Numbered from the stretch's first letter, positions 17,904 through 25,031 are shown. The stretch is DNA of 64,000 nucleotides from Haladaptatus sp. ZSTT2 (GCF_037081775.1 NZ_JBAMHQ010000001.1:310001-374000); one strand, 5' to 3'. Translations and numbers: made by a program. The notes: generated from the sequence alone by a model not told the origin.

Positions 17904-18221
17904 GAGGAGTGAACGGCCGATTGCGAACCCTTATCCCGACACGACGGGTAGAACAGATGCTTCGGCTTCATCACCGAAGAATTGCAGTCTGCAATGATAC
18001 GCAGATTCGCTAAGTATGGTGGATTTCTCCACCGATACTTCTCACAACCCACGAGTGGTGATGCTGTGACTCAAAGAAGCAACCCCCTTATCTACGTTTG
18101 AGTCACGTCAATGAATGTCCACAATCGTCGCCGTCAGGCACGGAGAAATCATGGGGAATCGAGAGCAGTTCGGGTTTACAGCGATACCGCGGGACAAGAT
18201 TTTAAGTCGAAATACGCGTGA
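17904..18221. other. Intergenic region with a row of hairpins and a TATA-spanning inverted repeat
   Basis: No convincing gene fills these 318 bases. Three short inverted repeats follow one another: ttcgg/ccgaa near 17961-17980, attgca/tgcaat at 17981-17995 and an imperfect 11-base pair at 18013-18039. Then comes a perfect 10-base inverted repeat (18066-18106). A 36-codon open frame starts at 18111 but shows no gene-like features. Confidence 0.55.
18066..18106. repeat. Perfect 10-base inverted repeat around a TATA-like core
   Basis: GTGACTCAAA at 18066-18075 and its exact reverse complement TTTGAGTCAC at 18097-18106 are separated by 21 bases that include ccttatcta. Such a layout, two arms flanking a possible promoter core, is typical of an operator for a dimeric repressor. 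The next gene in plus direction is the FAD oxidoreductase about 115 bases away. Confidence 0.55.
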
Positions 18222-19358
18222 ATGATGACGATGGAGCCGATAGTCATCGTCGGTGGAGGCATCATTGGAGCCAGCATTGCCTCTCACCTCAAAGACGACG
18301 AGCGCCCGGTGGTGGTCTACGAACAGGACACCGTCGGCTCTGGAACGTCCGGCGACTCGGTTGCAGTCTTCGTCTGGCACCAATCGACGCCCGACCCGCT
18401 GAGCCACCGACTCAGAGCACGAGCGTGGGACACCTACGAACCGCTCATCCGCGACGGGACGCTCAGCTTCGAGCAGATTGGCACGCTCGACGTCGCATTC
18501 GGAGCCGAAGGCGCAACGATGCGCAAAGAAGTCGCCGCGACGCTCGACTCGTTCGGCGTTTCCGCGTCATTTCTGGAACCCGAATCGCTGGCCGCACACG
18601 GACTCGAACCAGCAGCCGTCGCAGGCGCGCTTTACACGCCCGACGACGGCTATCTCGACCCCTCGGAGATTATCCAACACTTCCTCAAGGAAGCCAGTTC
18701 ACAGGACGTCACTGTCGAGACGAAGACGGCCGTCACCGCAATTCGGATCGACGCCGATGGCGTAACCGGCGTCGAAACGGAAGCCGGGTTTCAGCCAGCC
18801 CACGCGGTGATAAACGCCGCTGGCCCGTGGGCGCCGGCGGTCAACCGAATGGTGGGCATCTCGCTCCCGCTTCGGCACAACCTCGGCCCGGTCGTAGTCC
18901 TCCAGAAAGACGCGCCGTTCACGCTCCCGTTCATCGAATTCGAAGACGGCCTGTACGTCCGGGGCGAAGGCGACCGGCAGGCGTTCGCCGGCCAGTTCGG
19001 CGCGAGCTACGATGAAGCAGACGAGTTACAGCCGGACGAGGCACGCTCCGTTGCCCACGACTTCTATCTTGACATCGACGCCCGAATCGAGGACGCGATT
19101 CCCCGACTCTCAGGGGTTGAACTCGTAAACGAGTGGGTCGGGATGCGCACGCTGACACCGGATGGCGTCCCGTTCGTCGGTGAAACTGCAGTTACAGGTT
19201 TCTACGTCGCCTGTGGCATGAATGGGCTTGGAGTTACACTTGCTCCAGCGATTGGAGAGGTGCTTGCGGAGATGGTTGGCAGTGGCTCGGTTAATTCGGA
19301 AATTGAGGAGTATCTGCGTCCGGGTCGGGTGGAAAAAATGGGTTCAGAGGGATTGTGA
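18222..19358 (+). CDS. FAD-dependent oxidoreductase (DAO family)
   Basis: This 378-residue protein has the dinucleotide-binding motif GGGIIGAS near residues 11-18, the family segment GDSVAVFVWHQSTPDPL and a C-terminal FAD-binding region NGLGVTLAPAIGE. It resembles glycine oxidase, sarcosine oxidase and D-amino acid dehydrogenase relatives, which oxidise the amine of small amino acids. The last residues, KMGSEGL, and the stop codon come from a sequence that closely matches a copy of the tRNA-Trp 3' end found at 21846, so the end of the gene may have been replaced by an integration event. ATG at 18225 or 18231 are alternative starts. Confidence 0.83.
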   Translation: MMTMEPIVIVGGGIIGASIASHLKDDERPVVVYEQDTVGSGTSGDSVAVFVWHQSTPDPLSHRLRARAWDTYEPLIRDGTLSFEQIGTLDVAFGAEGATMRKEVAATLDSFGVSASFLEPESLAAHGLEPAAVAGALYTPDDGYLDPSEIIQHFLKEASSQDVTVETKTAVTAIRIDADGVTGVETEAGFQPAHAVINAAGPWAPAVNRMVGISLPLRHNLGPVVVLQKDAPFTLPFIEFEDGLYVRGEGDRQAFAGQFGASYDEADELQPDEARSVAHDFYLDIDARIEDAIPRLSGVELVNEWVGMRTLTPDGVPFVGETAVTGFYVACGMNGLGVTLAPAIGEVLAEMVGSGSVNSEIEEYLRPGRVEKMGSEGL

Positions 19359-19364
19359 ACCTCA
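19339..19364. repeat. att-like direct repeat, copy A (end of FAD oxidoreductase gene)
   Basis: The last 18 bases, 19347-19364, are identical to 21846-21863; the preceding 8 bases match with two differences. Both copies carry a G after ggatt that the real tRNA-Trp 3' end lacks, so copies A and B are closer to each other than to the tRNA. This fits the left boundary of an integrated segment. Confidence 0.55.
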
Positions 19365-19408
19365 ACCACCTTCATTTAGGTTTTATATTGACAGATTGAA
19401 AGGATGAT

Positions 19409-19813
19409 ATGGCTGATGAACAAACAACATTCGCGCTTTTAGAATTAGTTGCATTGGTATTACCTGCTGTCGCCATATATCTGGAAATTCCCTCTTCCAG
19501 ACATGACCTGTCTCAAATGGACGATGGCATTGCGGCAAATTACCATGCAATTAGACTAACATTTGGATATCTTCTTTTTGCAGGTTTTACTCTGATAATT
19601 GCCTTGTTGATTCCAGATATTGGTCAGATTCTTAACCAAATTGCTCTTTGTGTTCTTGCAATTTCCCTCCTGACGTTTGGTTTGCCAGTTGTATTCAGTC
19701 GGGTGGGATTATCGAATCCACATTCCATTCTATACCCTTACATGAATACGTATCACCGAATTAGTGATACAGTGAAGAAATTCACTCAGAATAAGAATCC
19801 CGAACGAGAGTAA
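19409..19813 (+). CDS. AT-rich membrane protein of unknown function
   Basis: A 134-residue protein with three transmembrane segments (about 8-25, 48-68, 72-95) and a basic, Asn/Lys-rich C-terminus (KKFTQNKNPERE). Codon use is strikingly A/T-rich compared with surrounding genes, and the protein is not acidic, both signs of transfer from another genome. No domain recognised. It is the first gene inside the tRNA-Trp-associated island. Confidence 0.65.
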   Translation: MADEQTTFALLELVALVLPAVAIYLEIPSSRHDLSQMDDGIAANYHAIRLTFGYLLFAGFTLIIALLIPDIGQILNQIALCVLAISLLTFGLPVVFSRVGLSNPHSILYPYMNTYHRISDTVKKFTQNKNPERE

Positions 19814-19919
19814 CACCATGGCACACCTACGGTATTCATTATCCGAAATCCGAAAAGTTGGCACTGTCGAAATCCTCAGAATTTGATGCGTACGGCGTGC
19901 AACCTACAGAGCGTGTATG

Positions 19920-19960
19920 CAGCACCAGGTGCTGGTTGGTTTCACCTTGACTTGGGTGAA
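19920..19960. repeat. Two nested palindromes resembling an IS200/IS605-type element end
   Basis: CAGCACC-A-GGTGCTG (19920-19934) is a perfect 7+1+7 palindrome. Seven bases on comes TTCACC-8 bases-GGTGAA (19941-19960), followed by ctaccc. Haloarchaeal IS605/IS1341-group elements often end in hairpins close to a gtgaactaccc string, which is the resemblance. There is no transposase gene nearby, so at most this is a remnant. Confidence 0.3.
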
Positions 19961-20057
19961 CTACCCGCCGTTGTATTGCGAGTCGGTTAGAGAAGTCTGT
20001 TTCAGAGCGAGAGGTAGCTTCGGTCCAGTATGTTTCTCAGAGAAACTGAACCGGAGT

Positions 20058-20663
20058 TCAGTCGTCTCTCACCAGCACCGCTCCGCGCATTCCCACGAGG
20101 TTGTAGTCGAACCCGCTATTGTCGTGGAACGGGTAGCCATGTGGGTGGCAGAAGTAGAGGTTCGTCCCCACCTCTTCGAACGTATATTCAAAAGATTTGT
20201 CATTTCCTGCCAGGAACATATCGCTGGCGAACTTGTAGGTACCTCCTATTTTTTCGAGGGATGCGACATCGTGCGGCCATGGAGCACCAGGGGGAACCGG
20301 GATTCCCGGGGGAGCAGATTCCCACGGGTTACCAGTCCAGACCCACTTAACAGTCGTCCCGGGCGAGACCTTGACCACACGAGGGGCAAATGCAAAGGGC
20401 CCCTCTTCAAACGGAGGAACCATCGACGTCAACGTCCCGACCTCTACCTCGACTGTTCCTTCACCCCTCTGGTCAGAGATGCCGTCATCCCAGATTGGGG
20501 GCTTTTTTAATTCGGCTTTGTCGTTGAGGAACGCTCCGATACCGTTTCCATTACCGAACGATTTCTCAGCACTCGCAGAGCCGCTCAAGAGAACACTCCC
20601 TACGGCACCTGCCCCGAGTACTTTCAATACCTTCCGTCGAGTTGTCCGCGCTACGTTGTTCAT
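20058..20663 (-). CDS. Tat-exported halocyanin-like blue copper protein
   Basis: This 201-residue protein starts at ATG 20663, where a twin-arginine motif TTRRKVLKVLG (7-17) and a hydrophobic segment ending SASA begin; the in-frame ATG at 20783 would place 40 unrelated residues ahead of the signal. The mature domain is a cupredoxin beta-sandwich with possible copper ligands H131 (WPHDVA), C172 (YFCHPHG), H175 and M192 (VGMRGAV). The ligand loop between H175 and M192 is about 12 residues longer than in ordinary halocyanins. It would act as an electron carrier on the outer face of the membrane. Confidence 0.82.
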   Translation of the reverse strand: MNNVARTTRRKVLKVLGAGAVGSVLLSGSASAEKSFGNGNGIGAFLNDKAELKKPPIWDDGISDQRGEGTVEVEVGTLTSMVPPFEEGPFAFAPRVVKVSPGTTVKWVWTGNPWESAPPGIPVPPGAPWPHDVASLEKIGGTYKFASDMFLAGNDKSFEYTFEEVGTNLYFCHPHGYPFHDNSGFDYNLVGMRGAVLVRDD

Positions 20664-20828
20664 ATATTTATTGCGTGAGTCTTGTAACCACCGTTCGATA
20701 ACCAACGTTCTAACGCCTCGGTGGAGATGCCAAAGGTCCGTCTCAGTCCTTTTTGACACCTCTTGGTTCTCGGGGATAGGCATAGTTATAGACTCAATCT
20801 GTCGAATATTGGCCGCTTAAATTCGTAA

Positions 20829-21023
20829 TCACGCGATCTTGTTGAAAACGTAGACAGAGACCTGTGACCAGATTTGTGCTACATTTTCTGTATCGAACGG
20901 CTCGTCGGGACACTCCCACTCATCCTTCGTGACCGACTCAAGCGCTCTATGCAGCACGGTCGTAGAAACCTCGCCAGTCCCTGTCAGAAGTGCCGTGCGA
21001 GATCCAGAGGGTGTATCGCGCAC
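20829..21023 (-). CDS. Short doubtful reading frame (64 residues)
   Basis: A GTG-started frame of 64 residues begins MRDTPSGSRTALLTG and ends in a hydrophobic, aromatic segment (WSQVSVYVFNKIA). It is acidic like other proteins here and has no overlap with another gene, but it has no promoter that I can see and no recognised domain. It could be a small gene or the remnant of a longer one lost in the island. Confidence 0.35.
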   Translation of the reverse strand: MRDTPSGSRTALLTGTGEVSTTVLHRALESVTKDEWECPDEPFDTENVAQIWSQVSVYVFNKIA

Positions 21024-21062
21024 AAACAATTGATGGAAGCTCCCCGGAAACTACACGCGTAG

Positions 21063-21509
21063 CTAGTTTCGACAGTCGTTCGAAGTGAGAAGCGAGACAG
21101 CAGTTGGTGGTTGGTCGGAGAGTTCGACGTGTGCCCGTACCATATGGCATCTGTTGCCTTGTTCGTGAAGTGCGAGGGTGTTCCAGCCAGACTGGTTGTC
21201 AAGTCTTGCGTAAACAGTGAGTTGTTCGGGCGTAGCGGGCCACTCGTTCTCGATAGCGACCCCGGTTGATTCGCTTACACCATCTTCTCTGGTCGTTGCA
21301 GGGGCTAAATCGAGCGATGACCAGTACGCGATCTCGCCGTTGTGTTCGACAATCAGGTGAACTGTGTGTGATTCCTCGCGCTCGTTCACCACCCGGATGA
21401 CTTCGAGCGTCGCACCCGACTGCCCAACGACAGAGGAACATCCTGCAATACCGGTAGCGAGAACGGCAGCACCAGCTTGGAGGGCCTTCCGGCGAGAGAT
21501 AGATGGCAT
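21063..21509 (-). CDS. Tat lipoprotein of unknown function
   Basis: A 148-residue protein with a twin-arginine motif ISRRKALQAG (4-13) and the lipobox GIAGC with C24 as the lipidated cysteine. The mature part begins with a Ser-rich stretch and continues as a beta-rich domain of about 115 residues with a Cys near the end (C117) and C146. It is predicted to be anchored on the outer side of the membrane. A minus-strand TATA box (ttataatat) lies just upstream. Confidence 0.75.
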   Translation of the reverse strand: MPSISRRKALQAGAAVLATGIAGCSSVVGQSGATLEVIRVVNEREESHTVHLIVEHNGEIAYWSSLDLAPATTREDGVSESTGVAIENEWPATPEQLTVYARLDNQSGWNTLALHEQGNRCHMVRAHVELSDQPPTAVSLLTSNDCRN

Positions 21510-21837
21510 CTTGTTAGAATATTATAACAAAGACAACATAGCCCTTCCGCTCAGGTGAGTCTCCGGTGTTCAGCACCGACATTCTAGACGACGATTTCGA
21601 CTAGCCCGTATTGCGAGACTCGCGCCCTCTATTCAGCACGGCCCCGAGAACATATCATCGATTGAGGCTTTCAACAGAGCCGATAAATTCTATTACATTC
21701 ACCATCCTCTAATAGTTGTAACCAACCGATGACGGCTCCGCCCAACCAATAAATGGTTGAAATCAAACGTCGAGTTTCGACAAAGAGTATAACAAAAGCT
21801 CCGCCGTCTTTCGATTTGTGTCCGGGAATAAATTAAG
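21510..21837. other. Intergenic stretch without recognisable gene
   Basis: These 328 bases hold the promoter of the lipoprotein gene at their left end and then an A/T-rich sequence with no reading frame above about 30 codons in a plausible context. Nothing else stands out before the tRNA-derived repeat at 21838. Confidence 0.5.
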
Positions 21838-21863
21838 TGGGGTCGGAGGGATTGTGAACCTCA
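21838..21863. repeat. att-like direct repeat, copy B (degenerate tRNA-Trp 3' end)
   Basis: The sequence repeats the 3' end of the tRNA-Trp gene at 21947-21967 (16 matching bases from tggggtcggagggatt) with one extra G, then gaacc. Its last 18 bases are identical to copy A at 19347-19364. Confidence 0.6.
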
Positions 21864-21886
21864 GTCGCTCACTGCGTTCGCTCCGT

Positions 21887-21900
21887 GGTTCAAATCCTCC
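21887..21900. repeat. Inverted T-arm-like copy forming a hairpin with copy B
   Basis: The sequence GGTTCAAATCCTCC is the reverse complement of the T-arm side of copy B (ggagggattgtgaacc, 21845-21860), with one base of difference in length. The two arms are separated by 26 bases that include the string cgctcactgcgttcgct. It suggests either a folded-back duplication or a second degenerate tRNA end in opposite orientation. Confidence 0.5.
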
Positions 21901-21913
21901 TCGTTGATTACAG

Positions 21914-21939
21914 TCCGCGCTCAGGAGTTTGAGCGCGGA
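21914..21939 (-). terminator. Hairpin just after tRNA-Trp
   Basis: TCCGCGCTC at 21914-21922 and its exact reverse complement GAGCGCGGA at 21931-21939 form a 9-base perfect stem with an 8-base loop. On the minus strand it starts 8 bases after the tRNA-Trp 3' end and follows a short T-rich run, so it may end or protect the transcript. Haloarchaeal termination signals are poorly defined, so the role is inferred. Confidence 0.45.
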
Positions 21940-21946
21940 ATAGAAA

Positions 21947-22124
21947 TGGGGTCGGAGGGATTTGAACCCCCGATCGACTGATATCTCCGGTACGCCTCGG
22001 TACTCCAGAGGGTCGTCAACGCACCCAATGATCAGTCAGGTGCTCTGTATATCAGTTCTGGAGTGTCGTCACCGTGCGTGTTACCTCTGGAGTCAGTCGC
22101 CATGCCGGGCTTGGCCACGACCCC
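21947..22124 (-). tRNA. tRNA-Trp (CCA) with a 104-nt intron
   Basis: On the minus strand, exon 1 is 22124-22087 and exon 2 is 21982-21947. The acceptor stem GGGGUCG pairs exactly with CGACCCC, the anticodon stem ACUGA pairs with UCAGU, the anticodon is CCA, and the T-loop reads UUCAAAU. The intron lies one base after the anticodon at the usual haloarchaeal site. It contains C-box-like (ggtgacga) and D-box-like (ctga) sequences, as expected because haloarchaeal tRNA-Trp introns act as box C/D guides for 2'-O-methylation of the tRNA. CCA is not encoded; the discriminator is A. Confidence 0.92.
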
Positions 22125-22253
22125 GCGCATCTCTTCGTTGGACAATGCTACCTAAAGTGGTTTCGATTCGGGAACGGAAAAACACGCCGCGTGCGTTGGG
22201 TTTGTCCAGCTTCACACAGCCATTCGCTCAGTCGATGGGGTGGCCCGTAGGAC

Positions 22254-22631
22254 TTAGAACGAGGTGTGCGCGCTTGCGGCCTCACACGGAGAAACTGTGA
22301 GTTCGAGGCCGTGTTCGCTCGATACAGAGACGACGATGTTCTCGACCGCACGCACGTACTCACTCGTGTGGTTTCCAGAGAGCGACAGCCGGGTTCGCTC
22401 TTCGAGGAGGCCAACATCGGTGAGCTGGTTGACCTTCCGGTAGGTCGTCGACACGGGGAGGTCACAGGCCGCTGCAATCTCGTGGGCCGAGAGCGCCGAA
22501 TCCTTCGTTGCCATGAGAACCGCTCGGCACGCCGTGTCGTCGAGCGCCTTGAGCAGTGGTTCGACGTTCTCTTGGGCGACGGTGGTAGATTCGTTCGAGC
22601 GACCGGGGGCGAAAGCGAGTGCAGTGGACAT
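22254..22631 (-). CDS. Winged-helix transcriptional regulator (ArsR-like)
   Basis: This 125-residue protein has a helix-turn-helix from about residue 36 to 90: LLKALDDTACRAVLMATKD, LSAHEIAAACDLPVSTTYRK (recognition helix) and LTDVGLLEER (wing). It matches the haloarchaeal group of one-domain regulators that control neighbouring genes. No metal-binding Cys cluster is visible (a single Cys near the recognition helix). The gene lies alone, upstream of tRNA-Trp. Confidence 0.75.
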   Translation of the reverse strand: MSTALAFAPGRSNESTTVAQENVEPLLKALDDTACRAVLMATKDSALSAHEIAAACDLPVSTTYRKVNQLTDVGLLEERTRLSLSGNHTSEYVRAVENIVVSVSSEHGLELTVSPCEAASAHTSF

Positions 22632-22757
22632 AGTGATTCTCTACTCTGTAGGAGGCGCGCTACGGGAACCAATGGACTGCCCGGATAACACGGGTGGTTT
22701 ATATACTCGGGACGATGGCGAGTGATTCTGGAGCCACTGATTCCCGATGCAGCCCGG

Positions 22758-23408
22758 CTACCCGTCGTGTTCGAGGAGCTGGTCGAACACTTTCGATTGG
22801 GCGGCGGCGAGGTGCTGGGCGAACGTCGACTGGCTGATGTCGAGTGTCGACGCAACCTCGGTCGCGTTTGCCTCTCGTGGCTGGGAAAAATAGCCCATGT
22901 CGTAGGCCGTTTGGAGGACTTCGAGTTGTCTCGCGGTCAGCCGACTCCTATCGACGAAGACGTTGTCTTTCGCGGTTCCTTCGGTCGGTGATCGAACGAG
23001 CCGTTTGATGTCGATGTCGGGGAATCGGTCGCGGAGTTCGGCGATGACCTCCTGTAACTGGTGAAAATCCGTCGCGTGAAAGACGATGGTGAACGTTCCT
23101 TCGTGGGCGAAGTAGCGTTCGATTGGGCAGCCAAACAGACCAAGACACTCACACGGGCAGGTGACCCCCTTGTCGTGGGTGTATCGATAGAGTCGGGTTG
23201 GTCCGTACGCAAAGATGGGGTCGATGGCAGCGTCGAGGGTGGGTGGTTCGCCTTGCAACAAAAACTCGGTGACGCTGTGGGTCGATTCGAGCGGCGAGAC
23301 CGAGGTTGACCGAGAGTAAATCGGGTAGTCGACCTCGGTTGAGAGGTCGGCAATCGGGCACGTTTCGGCGGCGGTGAACGCAACCGTGGCGCGGATTCCC
23401 GACAACAT
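22758..23408 (-). CDS. Bacterio-opsin activator-type HTH regulator
   Basis: This 216-residue protein ends with the HTH_10 domain of haloarchaeal activators: LTARQLEVLQTAYDMGYF, then ATEVASTLDISQSTFAQHLAAAQSKV. The N-terminal sensing half carries a Cys-rich segment GVTCPCECLGLFGCPI (C84, C86, C88, C94), a feature common in this family and possibly a metal or redox sensor. It should bind DNA and regulate a gene set that the sequence does not reveal. Confidence 0.82.
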   Translation of the reverse strand: MLSGIRATVAFTAAETCPIADLSTEVDYPIYSRSTSVSPLESTHSVTEFLLQGEPPTLDAAIDPIFAYGPTRLYRYTHDKGVTCPCECLGLFGCPIERYFAHEGTFTIVFHATDFHQLQEVIAELRDRFPDIDIKRLVRSPTEGTAKDNVFVDRSRLTARQLEVLQTAYDMGYFSQPREANATEVASTLDISQSTFAQHLAAAQSKVFDQLLEHDG

Positions 23409-23411
23409 TGA

Positions 23412-23870
23412 CTATGCGTTGGCTGTTTGGTCGATTTCGACCCGGCGGCCGCCGATGTCGTCTGGGTCGAGTTCGTACAGTTTAATGTCCAAATTGTCCT
23501 TGGCCTGTCCCCAGATTTCGAACAGCGGGCGTTTTGCGTTGCCGTACTGGACGATGTGTTCGACGGTCACCTCGTCGGGCGAAATTTCGTGGAGTGTGCC
23601 AACGGCGACCGCACTTCGGTACACCGTGTCTTCTTGGTCGTGGACGACGAGTCGAACCATCGGTGCAGAAGAGAGGAATCGGCGTTTTTCGCTCTCTGGA
23701 GTCGAGACGAGTCGCATGTAGAACCGCCGGTTAGTGGCGTCGTAGCCGTAGGAAATCGGGATTGCATAGGGGGTATCATCGTCTGCGAGAGAGAGAACGG
23801 CTGTTTCGTGAGCGCTCAGAAGAGCATCGGTTTCTGACTCGCTCATCTTGGTCTGCTGGTCAAGAACCAT
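23412..23870 (-). CDS. Pyridoxamine 5'-phosphate oxidase-like flavin-binding protein
   Basis: A 152-residue split-barrel protein of the PNPOx-like / flavin-nucleotide binding group. The start at ATG 23870 gives MVLDQQTKMSESETDALL. Family features are the segment AVLSLADDDTPYAIPISYGYD, FYMRLVSTPESEKRRFLSSA and VAVGTLHEISPDEV, which form the FMN pocket. It may bind F420 or FMN. It lies three bases after the HTH regulator in the same direction, so the two could be cotranscribed and functionally linked. Confidence 0.78.
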   Translation of the reverse strand: MVLDQQTKMSESETDALLSAHETAVLSLADDDTPYAIPISYGYDATNRRFYMRLVSTPESEKRRFLSSAPMVRLVVHDQEDTVYRSAVAVGTLHEISPDEVTVEHIVQYGNAKRPLFEIWGQAKDNLDIKLYELDPDDIGGRRVEIDQTANA

Positions 23871-23996
23871 AGTGCCTACTCGTGTATCTTTCCCGAAAGA
23901 CTGTATAGTTATTGTTGGTGGCGTCCCCCCGCAGTTGCCCATTGTTCGCGTGGTGAAACGCCGCCCAGATCGAACGAGTCGGGAGGTTTGGCAGGT

Positions 23997-24143
23997 TCAG
24001 ACCGTTGAGAAAGCGCTAGAAGATACCGCGGAACCGCAGATGACGCACCCGTTGTCGATGAGCGCATCGCGCATCGATGCGTTCACAACCAATGATTCTC
24101 CGCACTCGGGGCAGGAGAACGTTAGGTCTCGTTCAATACTCAT
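23997..24143 (-). CDS. Small zinc-ribbon protein (48 residues)
   Basis: A 48-residue protein with two Cys pairs, CPECGES (11-17) and CVICGSA (33-39), spaced like the DUF7560 zinc ribbons that I know from haloarchaea (name from memory). Start at ATG 24143; a second ATG directly upstream is also possible. The small size and the strong motif make a real gene likely. The role is unknown, probably nucleic-acid or protein binding. Confidence 0.8.
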   Translation of the reverse strand: MSIERDLTFSCPECGESLVVNASMRDALIDNGCVICGSAVSSSAFSTV

Positions 24144-24294
24144 CATTGGTTACTAGTATGCTCGTAAAAGATAAATGGAACCCCTACGGTTCTCACTCAC
24201 CGAGAATTTCGCTCAGTCTCTCGATTGCAGGCGAGAGAGCCGTCGTGGGTGTGAACCAGCCAACTCTTCTGAACGCACCCCTAACTAGCGCCTA

Positions 24295-24756
24295 ATGCTC
24301 GATTGGCGGGCCATCGGTCTCGGCGTTCTCGCACAGGCGGGCTATCTGGGGGTGCTCTACGCCGCGTGGCCACTACGAGGGAAACTCGTCCAGAGTCTCG
24401 CGCTCGTCGCGCTCACCGGCGTCCTCGGCGGGGTCATCGCAGGGCGGCTCGCTGACGAACACGGCTTCGACCGAGCGCGCCATGGGTTGTTGAGCGGCCT
24501 CGGTGGTGGGGCGGCGTTCGCCGTCTCCTTTTTCTGCATCAAATCGACGCTCGGCCTCGCAGAAGGGGCGTATTGGAGCGTCGGATTCGTCATGGCGACG
24601 ACCATCCCGTTTCCCGACCTCATGCTCCGCGACGGTGGGCTGTGGCTCGTCGTTGGGTGGAGTCTCCTTGGCGGTGTGGTGATTGCTCTCCTCGGACTGC
24701 TCGCGGGTTATCTCGCACCGCCTGCGAGCGAAGAACTCGTGTTTATCAAAGAGTAG
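24295..24756 (+). CDS. Small membrane protein with glycine-rich helices (DUF5518-like)
   Basis: A 153-residue protein with four transmembrane helices rich in Gly and small residues (GLGVLAQAGYLGVLYAAW, GVLGGVIAGRLAD, GLLSGLGGGAAFAVSFF, GWSLLGGVVIALLGLLAGYL). It resembles the DUF5518 group of haloarchaeal membrane proteins, but I could not verify this. It faces the DUF5795-like gene on the opposite strand; the two end in adjoining positions. Confidence 0.65.
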   Translation: MLDWRAIGLGVLAQAGYLGVLYAAWPLRGKLVQSLALVALTGVLGGVIAGRLADEHGFDRARHGLLSGLGGGAAFAVSFFCIKSTLGLAEGAYWSVGFVMATTIPFPDLMLRDGGLWLVVGWSLLGGVVIALLGLLAGYLAPPASEELVFIKE

Positions 24757-24987
24757 TCAGTCGTCGCGGTCGTCTGCGCTCCACTCGCAGTCTTGGCACT
24801 TCCACCCGGTGACGAACTCCATTACCGAGGGCATGTAACCGACTTCGAGGACGTTTCCCCCACACTCGGGGCATTCGCGGTCTGCGTCTCGAATCGGTTC
24901 TGCATCCATCACATCAGCGCCTTCGATGAGCGCGGCGAGTCGCTTGGGCGTGACCATCCGGCCCTCTACGACGCGATTATCAGCCAT
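24757..24987 (-). CDS. DUF5795-like zinc-ribbon protein
   Basis: A 76-residue protein that begins MADNRVVEGRMVTPKRLAAL and ends in a zinc ribbon (CPECGG and CQDCEW). I recognise this as the haloarchaeal DUF5795 family, whose members sit beside DUF5794 genes as here. Molecular role unknown. Cotranscription with the membrane gene at 25032 is likely as it lies 44 bases downstream. Confidence 0.82.
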   Translation of the reverse strand: MADNRVVEGRMVTPKRLAALIEGADVMDAEPIRDADRECPECGGNVLEVGYMPSVMEFVTGWKCQDCEWSADDRDD

Positions 24988-25031
24988 GAAAAGACACAGG
25001 AACGCCGTCCCCTAAGTGTTAGCGCTCTCGG

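Larger units (their letters stand above)
19365..21845. mobile_element. Probable small integrated island bounded by tRNA-Trp-derived repeats
   Basis: This 2.5 kb segment lies between two near-identical 26-base repeats derived from a tRNA-Trp 3' end. It is visibly richer in A/T than flanking DNA, especially 19365-19900, and holds an AT-rich membrane protein, a halocyanin-like protein, a short doubtful frame and a Tat lipoprotein. No integrase, transposase or replication gene is present, so it would be a decayed or non-autonomous element. The call is an inference from repeats, composition and position next to a tRNA. Confidence 0.45.

Noticed and set aside
18108-18221. 36-codon plus frame before the FAD oxidoreductase
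   Set aside because: Arg-rich start and no conserved features; probably chance in the leader.
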